NCBI GenBank assembly: GCA_965370365.1
Contig: CBDUSP010000001.1
Location: 1 to 62,557 of the forward strand
DNA length: 62,557 bases
Direction: 5' to 3'
Source of the DNA: DAIDHZ01 sp965370365
GTDB taxonomy: Bacteria; Chlamydiota; Chlamydiia; Chlamydiales; SM23-39
The notes beneath the pieces are model-generated. The model was not told the origin of the DNA. It saw only the letters and a list, made by a program, of their open reading frames with translations, and searched no databases. A program made the translations under genes and the position numbers. Shown here piece by piece: positions 6,925 through 15,015 of the stretch; positions within the stretch are counted from its first letter, which is position 1; the number at the start of each line of letters is the position of its first letter.

Positions 6925-8262
6925 ATGCGACTAGGTAGATTAAGTAAGATTTTTTTTCAGAGTAGACTCTTCCAGAATATCCCCCCGGCAACCTCTTCAC
7001 GAACCCAGGCTAAAGTAGAAAAACAGGCAGAAAAAATAGAAAATAAGCTGTGCCAAGAAGGCGTTTCCTCGCAGCAGCGGATCACACAACGAACTACGCA
7101 AGGAGCTTTGTTAACGGGGGGTGCCGCGATGAAAGGATTGTTTGGGTCTCTCAGTTTACCTACGATTTTCTCGAGTTCAAAAGCAACCTCTTTAAGTTTG
7201 TCCATGGCAAATCCTATTTCTGTATCTGCTACAACAAAGGGTTTTTTTTCCGCCCAGAGTTTTGCATTAGGACTAATCCCCTCCCCTGCTTTTTTTCTCG
7301 GGGGTGCTGCCGGCTATTGGGCCTGGAAAAAGCTTTCCCAAAGCCCGGATCCCACAAAGCCCTCTACTGGAGATATGGCTCGGTTTTTACTTGGTTCCCA
7401 GGGGCAGTGTCAGGCAAAGAATTGGATAACGAATTCTGAGGCATTTCATAAACGATCATATTGGAGAGCGGGGGTCGCTTTTCTCGTTTTTATGACGGTA
7501 TGGAAGTTGTGCCAGAGAAAAACAGAGAATGCCGTTCCAATTGATGAAAAAGCTCTAGAAAAACTCCTAGACTTTGTCTCAAACTGCTCCGGAGAGACAT
7601 TAGATCAAGAAAAGGTATATTTCATCTCAAGAGATCAGACCCGGTATCTGAATATGGATGAAGACAATCAAACCAATGAACTTACTAAATACACTTTGGA
7701 GCTTTTTACTGGGAGTGAATTGAGATCCATGGCTGGAAAAGAGTCAATCAAGAATAACAAAACACTAGCTCGCTACAAGGAAGAAATCCAAAACCTAAAT
7801 AAAATGAAAGCTGAGGCAGTCGGGCGCATTGAAAATTGGCAGGTGAGTGCAAAAAAAACCCTTCTATTTTTTAAATTAGCTACAGCGTTTTTTTCCTATA
7901 GAAAAGAGTACGCAGAGTCCTTCTCTCGTAACTCTGTCAGTATCAAGGACGGATGGCTTGATATTGACAAGTGTGATCAGCCAGAAAGAATAAAAGTCTT
8001 TTTTTCTTACAAGGCTGATGATAAGGATGTTAAACATCAGATTTCTAAGATATCCATTGACTGGCCAGACTTGAAAGAATCTGGAAATGAAAACCCAGAA
8101 ACTTTTATTGCAATTCGAAGTCAGGTCATCCGATTTCTTGAAAGCCAATTCTCGAGGGAGGCATACCCCGCCAAGAAAATTAAAATTGGCTCATATGGAC
8201 CATATGCCTGCCTCCGTGTTTCCAAAGGCGAGTATCACCTATTCTCTCTAAAAGGCAGCTGA
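6925..8262 (+). CDS. Unrecognised 445-residue protein with two hydrophobic segments
   Basis: I recognise no domain. GGGGG lies nine bases before the ATG. Residues about 25-50 are a charged helix; about 55-130 is Ser/Ala/Gly-rich with a hydrophobic stretch ending at FFLGGAAGYWAW (about 125-135); a second hydrophobic segment is AGVAFLVFMTVWKL (about 182-195). The remaining 250 residues are soluble, charged and mixed alpha/beta by eye. The pair of membrane segments ahead of a long cytosol-like domain resembles some chlamydial membrane or inclusion proteins, but this is a weak analogy. The 241 bases upstream contain no other gene. Confidence 0.65.
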   Translation: MRLGRLSKIFFQSRLFQNIPPATSSRTQAKVEKQAEKIENKLCQEGVSSQQRITQRTTQGALLTGGAAMKGLFGSLSLPTIFSSSKATSLSLSMANPISVSATTKGFFSAQSFALGLIPSPAFFLGGAAGYWAWKKLSQSPDPTKPSTGDMARFLLGSQGQCQAKNWITNSEAFHKRSYWRAGVAFLVFMTVWKLCQRKTENAVPIDEKALEKLLDFVSNCSGETLDQEKVYFISRDQTRYLNMDEDNQTNELTKYTLELFTGSELRSMAGKESIKNNKTLARYKEEIQNLNKMKAEAVGRIENWQVSAKKTLLFFKLATAFFSYRKEYAESFSRNSVSIKDGWLDIDKCDQPERIKVFFSYKADDKDVKHQISKISIDWPDLKESGNENPETFIAIRSQVIRFLESQFSREAYPAKKIKIGSYGPYACLRVSKGEYHLFSLKGS

Positions 8263-8330
8263 GACATCTCAGAATAAAGGAGAGAAACCTTCCTATATGA
8301 GATTGTTTTTTGTCCTTGCGAGCGATTCTC

Positions 8331-8352
8331 TAAGGGAGCACTAAACAACTCA
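8331..8352 (+). repeat. Single end of a large palindromic element
   Basis: The sequence TAAGGGAGCACTAAACAACT resembles the left end of the ~170-bp palindromic elements at 28537 and 34265 (TAAGGAGACACTGAACAACT there). No matching right arm follows before the gene at 8427, so it is probably a truncated copy. The match is short and could be chance. Confidence 0.35.
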
Positions 8353-8426
8353 GACGTTGTGAAAATTTGACTTCATTCAATCATAACGACCATAATTACC
8401 CCCTTGCCAACCCCTAGGAGTTTATT

Positions 8427-9554
8427 ATGCCTGTTCCTATATCAAAATCAAAACAAGCCTCCTTCCCAACAACGCAGGACGGATATAGTTCAGATACCGA
8501 AATCTCTCTGCAAAACGCAACACAAAGGTACTTTTTACGGACAAGAGACTCAACATGGAAGTATGAAAAAAATAGACGTGACATCAGTAATAAAATGCTA
8601 TGGGCAAGGGCATCTGCTCAAGAACAGACCATAGCACTCACCGGCCTCCCCGCTCGCGTCCTCTTAAGCGCAGAAAACTCTTTGTATCCAATCCTTTTTC
8701 CAAACCCACCCACAGGCGACTACCATACAAACCATCGGCTTGTTCCAAAAAAGACGTCTCAAGATGACCGCGGCAATCAAGCAGCAACAGAAGCGATCCA
8801 GATAAACAGTAAAGACGGCACAGCCTTTACAATAATGACTTACAGACAAGCAGCAACAAGTCTTCATGTAAATCACGCGGGGAACTATTTTTTTGCGAGT
8901 TTAGGAACCTACGCAGAAATATGCGATCAGTTATCTGAACTAAAAGGAAGGATGCAGCTCCCTAATACTGCAGGAGAAGAGCAAAATCCTACAAATTTAA
9001 TGAAAGAAAAAGACAAGAAGCTTGCAACCTTTTTACTCGGGTACGGGAAAAATCTTTATTCCCTTCGTAAGGAAGTTTTGCAAGCCGCTTTATCTCTTTC
9101 TGAAATTCTCCCTGAAGATCAGAGGCTTATCGATACGCTGTGCTATAACCTATTTGTCAAAGAGATCACGAGAAGACTAAATCCTCGAGATGCAATGACC
9201 CACGATCTCCCCTTCGCATCTTCCCTTGTAAGAGCATTGAAGCTCGTAGAAGCGGGTCATATCACCTTGAAAGACTTTCTTCATCCCGATGGCGAACTCG
9301 CAACATTTACTGTTCCTAGGGTTGGAATTAATATTGGTATAGCAAAGCGAAACATTAAACGCATCAATCAGCTTTACGCTCAGCATTTTCCAGATGAAGC
9401 AAAACACCCGTTGCGCTTCAAAAAAGAACTGGCGAAGGGCTTTGGAGGCCTCTCTGATTCAGATGATGATGGATATATGAGAATCTCCTCTTTCCAAGGG
9501 ACGGGTCTCCCTGCCGTAAGCGTTGCAGCAAAATCTGAGTTTGTCACAACGTGA
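8427..9554 (+). CDS. Unrecognised 375-residue soluble protein
   Basis: No signal peptide, membrane segment or known motif. AGGAG six bases before the ATG supports the start. The first 55 residues are polar and look disordered; the middle is helical; the tail has an acidic patch SDSDDD near residue 353. It has the general look of a type III secreted effector (disordered polar N-terminus, no homology that I can name), but nothing in the sequence proves secretion. Its stop codon is immediately followed by the duplicated segment that starts at 9555. Confidence 0.65.
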   Translation: MPVPISKSKQASFPTTQDGYSSDTEISLQNATQRYFLRTRDSTWKYEKNRRDISNKMLWARASAQEQTIALTGLPARVLLSAENSLYPILFPNPPTGDYHTNHRLVPKKTSQDDRGNQAATEAIQINSKDGTAFTIMTYRQAATSLHVNHAGNYFFASLGTYAEICDQLSELKGRMQLPNTAGEEQNPTNLMKEKDKKLATFLLGYGKNLYSLRKEVLQAALSLSEILPEDQRLIDTLCYNLFVKEITRRLNPRDAMTHDLPFASSLVRALKLVEAGHITLKDFLHPDGELATFTVPRVGINIGIAKRNIKRINQLYAQHFPDEAKHPLRFKKELAKGFGGLSDSDDDGYMRISSFQGTGLPAVSVAAKSEFVTT

Positions 9555-9690
9555 GATCTCTCTAAAGTTTGGCTTTATCCCTTTTAGGAGAAGTGCTATA
9601 ACCCAAACTCATGATGAAATATAGGCTCCCCCGCATTGCCTTCAATCCCTTGTTAAACAAGCTGGTATCTCGTGAAGAGCGTAAACAAAA
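9555..9690 (+). repeat. Direct repeat, copy A: transposase tail plus start of SET gene
   Basis: About 135 bases nearly identical to 26161-26297. It begins with the last 11 codons of the ISNCY-type transposase (KDLSK-WLYPF and its TAG), then the same ribosome site and the first ~25 codons of the SET-domain gene. Identity starts right after the stop codon of the preceding gene and fades after CGTAAACAAAA. Both copies have the same orientation and bracket the 16-gene glycan operon. Confidence 0.85.
9611..9690 (+). pseudogene. Truncated SET-domain gene start
   Basis: The first ~25 codons (MMKYRLPRIAFNPLLNK, then VSREERKQ) match the intact SET-domain gene at 26218 with a few substitutions. Beyond 9690 the frame continues to 9826 but into unrelated sequence, so the SET domain is missing. 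In another frame, 9700-9870 carries about 55 codons ending FERLRLALMALDK-TSPSCDLLK and a TAA; this may be a fragment of a second gene that I cannot name. Confidence 0.75.
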
Positions 9691-9898
9691 ATCTGCTTGG
9701 AGTATCCTTCCCTACGAGGGGTCGGTTTTTGGGGCACTACACGTCTTGTTCGACAGGACGGATTTTCTCGTTTCGAACAAGTCCAAAAGTGTGGTAAATC
9801 TTTCGAGCGGTTGCGCTTGGCCTTGATGGCACTCGATAAAACTTCTCCGTCTTGTGATCTTTTAAAATAATCGCTTGCGTTCGCCAGTATTGCGGACG

Positions 9899-10420
9899 TT
9901 ATTTTGATAAAGAATTGATTATATAGAAAGAAGATAAAGTGATCGCATCCACAATTTCTCCACGAAGAGCCATTTTTCTTATTTCTTCCTTGTTAAACCA
10001 TTTCGTTTTTAATTCTCCCTCCCCAATAGTTTGTATGTTCACGGAGTTAAATAAGACTAAATGACATTTTGTTGTGCTCCAATCAGCAGCTTCACAGATT
10101 TCGCCAATCATTCTCCCCTCTTCTGAGGAAAAAGCATTTGACTCTTCTAGTAGCTCACGGGAAGCTGCTTCTGTTACTGATTCGTTTGGTTCTATAGCCC
10201 CTTGAGGAAGCTCCCAGCTAAACAAATTGCAAGCAAATCGATGTTGGTGTACTAAAAGAACTTCTTCATGGGCATTTTCAGCATAAATGACCACACTATT
10301 ACTCCTTTGAAAAACCAAGAAAGGTTCAGCTAAAAGTTCATTTTTTTTGACAGGAACAGACCAGACTATTGAGTGGGAATTTGAGACGACTTTTTCTGGT
10401 TTCCCGCTTACTTTCCACAT
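9899..10420 (-). CDS. NUDIX hydrolase
   Basis: 173 residues. The Nudix box is at about 75-98: G-AIEPN-E-SVTEAAS-RE-L-L-EE, the metal-binding helix; its final Gly is Asn here. The box is preceded by ELPQGAIEP, as in ADP-ribose and nucleotide-sugar pyrophosphatases. These enzymes split nucleoside diphosphate-X compounds. Last gene of the minus-strand glycan operon, overlapping the nucleotidyltransferase before it by 13 bases. A role in trimming or recycling a nucleotide sugar made by the operon would fit, by inference. Confidence 0.85.
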   Translation of the reverse strand: MWKVSGKPEKVVSNSHSIVWSVPVKKNELLAEPFLVFQRSNSVVIYAENAHEEVLLVHQHRFACNLFSWELPQGAIEPNESVTEAASRELLEESNAFSSEEGRMIGEICEAADWSTTKCHLVLFNSVNIQTIGEGELKTKWFNKEEIRKMALRGEIVDAITLSSFYIINSLSK

Positions 10421-11091
10421 AAAATAGAGGCCTCCTGAAGCTCTTTTAACCCTTGGGGGGATCCTATTTCCCAGGATCGTTCTTGAATATTCAGTCCGAT
10501 TAGCAAGTCATTTTTGATCAATTCTTGAAAAAAGGCTTCTTCTTGGGGAAAATATCCGAATTGCTCAATTAGCTGTTTTGGAAGAATCCAAAAACCAATA
10601 TCCACTTTATCCCCTTGGAATGATCGTTTTTTAGAATATGTAATTCTTCCTGTATCCAATAGCTTGACATTTCCTTTTTGACCTGGCAAATGTGTAGCAG
10701 AAGCAAGAAACATGACCCCTTTTTCTCTTGGTTGTTCATTAACCCATGTTTCTAGGAGATCTAAAAATGGGATACGTGGAAGGACATCACCTAGAAGAAC
10801 GGCCACTACGTCATCCAAATGCGAAAGCGCGTTATGGAGGCTTCCGATTACTCCTAATGGTCGGTTTTCAATGGTAAAGGAAACCGTTTTTAGATGAGAT
10901 TTTTCTAGGCAGGAAAGAATCTCATCACTCTTATATCCCAAACAGAGATGGACCAAGCTTGCTTTTCCTAGCCATTTCATTTGAAGCTTGATAAAGGAAT
11001 CATTTTGGATGGGAGCAAGCGATTTAGGGGCATTCCCCAATATCGAGGCCATTCGTGTTCCAAATCCTCCAGCAATAATCACAGCTTGCAT
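10408..11091 (-). CDS. Sugar-phosphate nucleotidyltransferase, HddC-like
   Basis: 227 residues starting MQAVIIAGGFGTRM, the GT-A pyrophosphorylase signature G-G-x-G-x-R, then PKSLAPI with the phosphate-binding Lys and VVAVLLGDVLP with the metal-binding Asp. It attaches a nucleotide to a sugar 1-phosphate. Because it follows gmhB, gmhA and hddA, D-glycero-D-manno-heptose 1-phosphate is the likely substrate and GTP the likely donor (HddC), by analogy with S-layer and capsule heptose pathways. I start at 11091; a longer frame runs into the transaldolase gene without a ribosome site. Thirteen bases separate it from the transaldolase gene. Confidence 0.8.
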   Translation of the reverse strand: MQAVIIAGGFGTRMASILGNAPKSLAPIQNDSFIKLQMKWLGKASLVHLCLGYKSDEILSCLEKSHLKTVSFTIENRPLGVIGSLHNALSHLDDVVAVLLGDVLPRIPFLDLLETWVNEQPREKGVMFLASATHLPGQKGNVKLLDTGRITYSKKRSFQGDKVDIGFWILPKQLIEQFGYFPQEEAFFQELIKNDLLIGLNIQERSWEIGSPQGLKELQEASILCGK

Positions 11092-11104
11092 AGAACGTCT
11101 CTTT

Positions 11105-11785
11105 TCAACAAAGGTGTTTTGCAAAATCAAGAAAATGTCTGCCATCTTCAGCCAATTGCTGAACTGTCGCTCGGCTGTATCTATGATCAATACACTTACA
11201 CATTATTAGTGGCGGAATTGTTATAATGTGCGCTCCTGCAAGAGCCGCTTGCTGAACATCAACAAGATTTCGAACACTTGCAGCAATAATTTCGGATTTA
11301 AAGCCCCAAGTATCAAGCCATTGTTTTGTCATTTGCACAACCTTTGGCCCGTCATTTCCTTCGTCATTAATTCTTCCAACAAAAAGGCTAATATAGCTAG
11401 CTCCTGCTTTAGCTGCAAACATTGCTTGATTTAGGGACAAGCAGGCAGTGCAATTGACTTTGATTCCACTTTCTTCCAGCATCTTCACAGTCTCCAAACA
11501 GGGATTCCCCGCCTCGTCAATCACAGTGATTTTAACGACAATGTTTTTTGCCCAACTTGCAAAAAGTTTGCCTTGATAGAGCATTTCTTCATGCTCTGTA
11601 CTGCAGACTTCTACGCTTAATGGTAAAGGGTCGATGATATCAGCAATCTCTCTTATAATCCGTTCAATATCACTATGACCTTCTCTTCGAAGAATTGTTG
11701 GATTTGTTGTGACGCCATCGATCACTCCGGATGAAAGCCATTTTTGAATTTCATCTTTGTTACAAGTATCTAAAAAAATTTTCAT
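11105..11785 (-). CDS. Transaldolase / fructose-6-phosphate aldolase family
   Basis: 226 residues, the short TalC/MipB type. Family marks: MKIFLDTCN at the start with the catalytic-site Asp, GVTTNPTIL, the Schiff-base Lys in VVKITV, VNCTACLSLNQA, and YISLFVGRINDEG. It belongs to the aldol family that interconverts sugar phosphates in the pentose phosphate pathway. Inside this operon it could supply sedoheptulose 7-phosphate, the substrate of GmhA encoded two genes upstream. It shares a 4-base overlap with the end of gmhB. Confidence 0.9.
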   Translation of the reverse strand: MKIFLDTCNKDEIQKWLSSGVIDGVTTNPTILRREGHSDIERIIREIADIIDPLPLSVEVCSTEHEEMLYQGKLFASWAKNIVVKITVIDEAGNPCLETVKMLEESGIKVNCTACLSLNQAMFAAKAGASYISLFVGRINDEGNDGPKVVQMTKQWLDTWGFKSEIIAASVRNLVDVQQAALAGAHIITIPPLIMCKCIDHRYSRATVQQLAEDGRHFLDFAKHLC

Positions 11786-12381
11786 GTTCTCACCTCCATG
11801 GAAAGAATAATATTTGCAGCTTCTAAAAGATTAGCAGCAATGAAATCAGGATCAAGGTCCTTGATTTTCATCACTTGGCAAATATCGCATTTTTTTTTAC
11901 CAATCCAAACGGTCTGACATCCAGCCGACTTACCTGCCTCAATATCTACGAGACCATCGCCGATCATGATAGAACGAACGAGATCAATCTGAAGTTCCTC
12001 TGAGGCCTGAAGTAATAAGCCGGGGGATGGTTTACGGCAATTACAGAAAATACGATATCGGAGATCTTTTGCTTCTGGATGATGCAGGCAATAGTACACT
12101 TTAGATATGCGCGCTCCCTCCTTTGATAATTCTTGGAGTATGTAGGTTGTGATTGCTTCTAACTCCTCTGGCTTCATTTTTTTCTTAGCAATTCCTGGCT
12201 GGTTTGAAATGATTGCTACTAAAAATCCTGCGCTGTTTAACAGTTTAATTGCGTCAGCGACTCCAGGTAATATAGAAACTTGACTAATATTTAAAGGAGA
12301 ATCGATTAGGCCATGATTTTCATCATAATGCAGCGCATTGATCACACCGTCTCGATCTAAGAAAACAGCTCTGTTTTTCAT
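11782..12381 (-). CDS. gmhB: D-glycero-D-manno-heptose 1,7-bisphosphate phosphatase
   Basis: 199 residues, histidinol-phosphatase-like HAD fold: motif I AVFLDRDGVINAL, motif II AIISNQPGIA, the Lys in CRKPSPG and motif III MIGDGLVDIEAG. A Cys/His zinc loop (CLHHPEAK...FCNC-RKP) is present, as in GmhB. It removes one phosphate from heptose bisphosphate, leaving heptose 1-phosphate for the nucleotidyltransferase. I start at the ATG at 12381, one base after gmhA; a GTG at 12405 would add eight residues and overlap gmhA. Confidence 0.9.
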   Translation of the reverse strand: MKNRAVFLDRDGVINALHYDENHGLIDSPLNISQVSILPGVADAIKLLNSAGFLVAIISNQPGIAKKKMKPEELEAITTYILQELSKEGARISKVYYCLHHPEAKDLRYRIFCNCRKPSPGLLLQASEELQIDLVRSIMIGDGLVDIEAGKSAGCQTVWIGKKKCDICQVMKIKDLDPDFIAANLLEAANIILSMEVRT

Positions 12382-12382
12382 T

Positions 12383-12991
12383 TTATTGTTTTGATTTTGC
12401 AACACTTTCCCATTTAGTTATTTGCTGATGCAGTTTGGGGTGTGAGATTAAAAGATGCAAAATTGCAACCTGGAATGTCTCCGCATGCGGCGTTATTCTA
12501 TTTAGATTTATTGTGGGAATAAGAACACAGGCATCAGCAACTTTTTTTGTATAGCCGCCATCTCTTCCCACAATCCCTGCAATTTTGCCCCCAATTTTTT
12601 TTGTATAAGCCAAAGCTCTTACTAGATTTGGGCTGATATTCATTTCGATACTCCCTCCACCGACCGAGAGAACAAAAACTAGATCAGAGCGATTCAAATG
12701 ACTCTCTTTTAACCAATTAACAAAAATGGAATCCCAACCATTATCATTCGCTTGTGCTGTCAGTTCTGAAATATTATCTGAAGGAGAATAGGCCTCGACT
12801 CCTACTACTTTGCGAAAATCACAAACTGCATGAGATGCATTTGCAGCACTGCCTCCGACCCCCAAAAAAAAGATCCTTCCCCTCGTCTCTCTTGCGGATA
12901 TTATGAGATCAACTACCTGCTCAATCGACTCCACGGTGAGCTTGTCGATAATCTGTTTCATTTCTAAAAGATACTGAATTTCATATTTCAT
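12383..12991 (-). CDS. gmhA: Sedoheptulose 7-phosphate isomerase
   Basis: 202 residues with a SIS domain. LGVGGSAANASHAVCDF holds the sugar-phosphate loop, LSVGGGSIEMN the second loop, and ITPHAETFQVAILH carries His and Glu residues matching the GmhA active-site region. It converts sedoheptulose 7-phosphate to heptose 7-phosphate, the first committed step of nucleotide-heptose synthesis. It overlaps hddA by four bases. Most other SIS proteins are excluded by the PHAE motif. Confidence 0.9.
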   Translation of the reverse strand: MKYEIQYLLEMKQIIDKLTVESIEQVVDLIISARETRGRIFFLGVGGSAANASHAVCDFRKVVGVEAYSPSDNISELTAQANDNGWDSIFVNWLKESHLNRSDLVFVLSVGGGSIEMNISPNLVRALAYTKKIGGKIAGIVGRDGGYTKKVADACVLIPTINLNRITPHAETFQVAILHLLISHPKLHQQITKWESVAKSKQ

Positions 12992-13971
12992 GCGTATGAG
13001 TTGGTTAAAATTGTTGTTCCTTGGAAATCAAAATTGACTTGTAGTTCAGTGAGTCCTTTCAGTAAAAGAGCTTGCCTCACTTTTTCTTTACCTTTATCAC
13101 AGTAAAACATGAAAAACCCCCCACTTCCAGCGCCCATTATCTTTCCTCCTGAAGCACCACTTTCTATCGCTAAGTCATACCAGGAATCAATGATTTTGCT
13201 AGATACTTTTGGCGAAAGCGCTTTCTTGCAGAGCCAATGATCATGCAGCAGCTTGCCAAATTCAGAAAGTTTCCCTTTTTCCAGAACATCTTTAGTTTGA
13301 TAACCAATTTCTTTAATTTGGTGTAAACTATCGATTACCCCTTGATTTCCATTTTTAGTTGCATTGTACTGTTCAACGAGAACAGCTGCGCTTTTCCTCT
13401 CTATCTGTGTATGAAAAAACAACAATCTTCCCAATAAGTCAGATAGAATTTTCGGAGAAATCTTGGGAGCTGTCGCGGTCACAGATCCATTCAACATGAT
13501 TTCGAGGCATTGGATTCCTCCTAGAGCAGTGATGTACTGATCTTGTTTTCCAATTGGTTGGCGAAGAATATCTATTTCGATCGTGCTTGCGTACTCCGCT
13601 AAATCTGATTGGGAGCATTTTTCTGACTTCAGCGCGTATAGAGCATTGAGCAAGCCTACAGTAAATGCGCCAGACCCTCCTAGACCGGACCCTGAAGGAA
13701 TGTTGCATATAGAAGAGATTTCAATCCCACAGTGAATCCCCACGAATTTTAAGATTTCCCTAACTAGCTCATTCTTTAATTTCCCAACTTGATCTACGCA
13801 TTCACTACCAACTTTGATCTTTTGATCTAATTCTCGCTTCTTCACAGTAACATAAATGTATTTGTTAATAGCTGCGGTCATCACGAAGCCACCAAACCTT
13901 GAAGAATACGAAGTGATATCAGTTCCTCCTCCGCCTAAAGGAATACGCAGTGGAGTTCGTACAACAATCAT
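12988..13971 (-). CDS. hddA: D-glycero-D-manno-heptose 7-phosphate kinase (GHMP family)
   Basis: 327 residues. GHMP motif 1 PLRIPLGGGGTDI at the start, motif 2 IPSGSGLGGSGAF at about 93-105 and motif 3 KIMGAGSGGFFMFY near the C-terminus. The GGGGTD signature separates HddA/fucokinase-type kinases from other GHMP enzymes. It would phosphorylate heptose 7-phosphate at C1. Placement beside gmhA and gmhB makes HddA far likelier than a fucokinase. It is linked to both neighbours by 4-base overlaps. Confidence 0.9.
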   Translation of the reverse strand: MIVVRTPLRIPLGGGGTDITSYSSRFGGFVMTAAINKYIYVTVKKRELDQKIKVGSECVDQVGKLKNELVREILKFVGIHCGIEISSICNIPSGSGLGGSGAFTVGLLNALYALKSEKCSQSDLAEYASTIEIDILRQPIGKQDQYITALGGIQCLEIMLNGSVTATAPKISPKILSDLLGRLLFFHTQIERKSAAVLVEQYNATKNGNQGVIDSLHQIKEIGYQTKDVLEKGKLSEFGKLLHDHWLCKKALSPKVSSKIIDSWYDLAIESGASGGKIMGAGSGGFFMFYCDKGKEKVRQALLLKGLTELQVNFDFQGTTILTNSYA

Positions 13972-15014
13972 AGTCTTCCCTCTAAACTAAGTGCCGATTC
14001 CAGACTCTTCAGATTGATTGTTTTCTCTTGTAGAGATGCTTGATAGACGGCATTGACAGCTTCCATCGCAGCAAGACCATCTTCGCCATTGCCCATGGGT
14101 TGACGATTTTCCTTAATGGAACTTGTAAACTCGGCCCATTCTAAATACCACGATTTATCTTCGCCTAAAAATTCAGTGATTTCCTCTGAAAATGGTTTAA
14201 AGAAATCACGCTTTCCATAAATAAGTTTTTCAGTTCCATAACTCCCCCCCAATCCTTCTACAGAGAGATATCCATCTGTCCCAAAGACCTCAAAAGAAAA
14301 ACGATTTCTCCACTGAGTCAGGCTGGCATGGACAGTGCAAACCACGTTATTTTCCGTTTGCAAGATTGCATATCCATTATCCTCAAGAGGTTGGGTCTTC
14401 CAATATCCGTTCTGGGTAACCCCTGTTACTTTGGAAAAGTCTCCAAAAAACCAACGAAATAAGTCGATGGAATGAATTCCTTGCTCCATTAAGTGCCCCC
14501 CAGCTGCAATAGAGGGATCACTTCTCCATTCTTTCATACAATCAGGGCGTCCACAAATTCCATAACAAGCTCGAGCAAAAATTGGGTTGCCTATTTTCTT
14601 GTCATCAAACATTTTCTTTGCTTTAGAGATTGCTGGATGATGACGATGGTTAAAACCACATTTAAGAATTCGTTTGTATTCTTTTGCTGTTCGAATCATC
14701 TCACAGCCTTCTTCGTATGTCTTTGCTAGAGGTTTTTCACAAAGTACATGCTTACCCGTCTTGAGTGCCTCAATTGCAATCAAAGCATGTAAGTGAGGAG
14801 GAGTGCAGATGATAATTGCATTTAAATCTTTGCGCAAAACGACCTCTTCCCACCCTTTGGAAGATTCACACCCGAACTCGTCAGCAAGCTTCATTGATTC
14901 TTCCAATTTAGCAGAAGAAATAACGACTAAACGAGATTCTTTATCGTTATTAAAAACAGATGCTCTCCTGCGCCCTTGCAGACCTGCTCCGATAATACCC
15001 ACCCTTAAAACCAT
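13968..15014 (-). CDS. Gfo/Idh/MocA-family oxidoreductase
   Basis: 348 residues. The N-terminal Rossmann fold opens LRVGIIGAGLQGRR; the family signature CEKPLAKTYEEG (about 91-102) contains the conserved Lys-Pro pair; the C-terminal domain has GGHLMEQGIHSIDLFRWFFG with the catalytic-region Asp and His. It is an NAD(P)-dependent sugar or cyclitol dehydrogenase. In such clusters it often oxidises a UDP-sugar acid at C3 (WlbA type), consistent with the UDP-glucose-dehydrogenase-like gene one base upstream. The exact substrate is not determinable. Confidence 0.85.
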   Translation of the reverse strand: MVLRVGIIGAGLQGRRRASVFNNDKESRLVVISSAKLEESMKLADEFGCESSKGWEEVVLRKDLNAIIICTPPHLHALIAIEALKTGKHVLCEKPLAKTYEEGCEMIRTAKEYKRILKCGFNHRHHPAISKAKKMFDDKKIGNPIFARACYGICGRPDCMKEWRSDPSIAAGGHLMEQGIHSIDLFRWFFGDFSKVTGVTQNGYWKTQPLEDNGYAILQTENNVVCTVHASLTQWRNRFSFEVFGTDGYLSVEGLGGSYGTEKLIYGKRDFFKPFSEEITEFLGEDKSWYLEWAEFTSSIKENRQPMGNGEDGLAAMEAVNAVYQASLQEKTINLKSLESALSLEGRL

Positions 15015-15015
15015 T

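Noticed and set aside
9611..9826. A 71-codon gene starting like the SET protein
   Set aside because: Only the first ~25 codons match; the rest is unrelated sequence after the repeat ends, so it is a truncated pseudogene rather than a gene.
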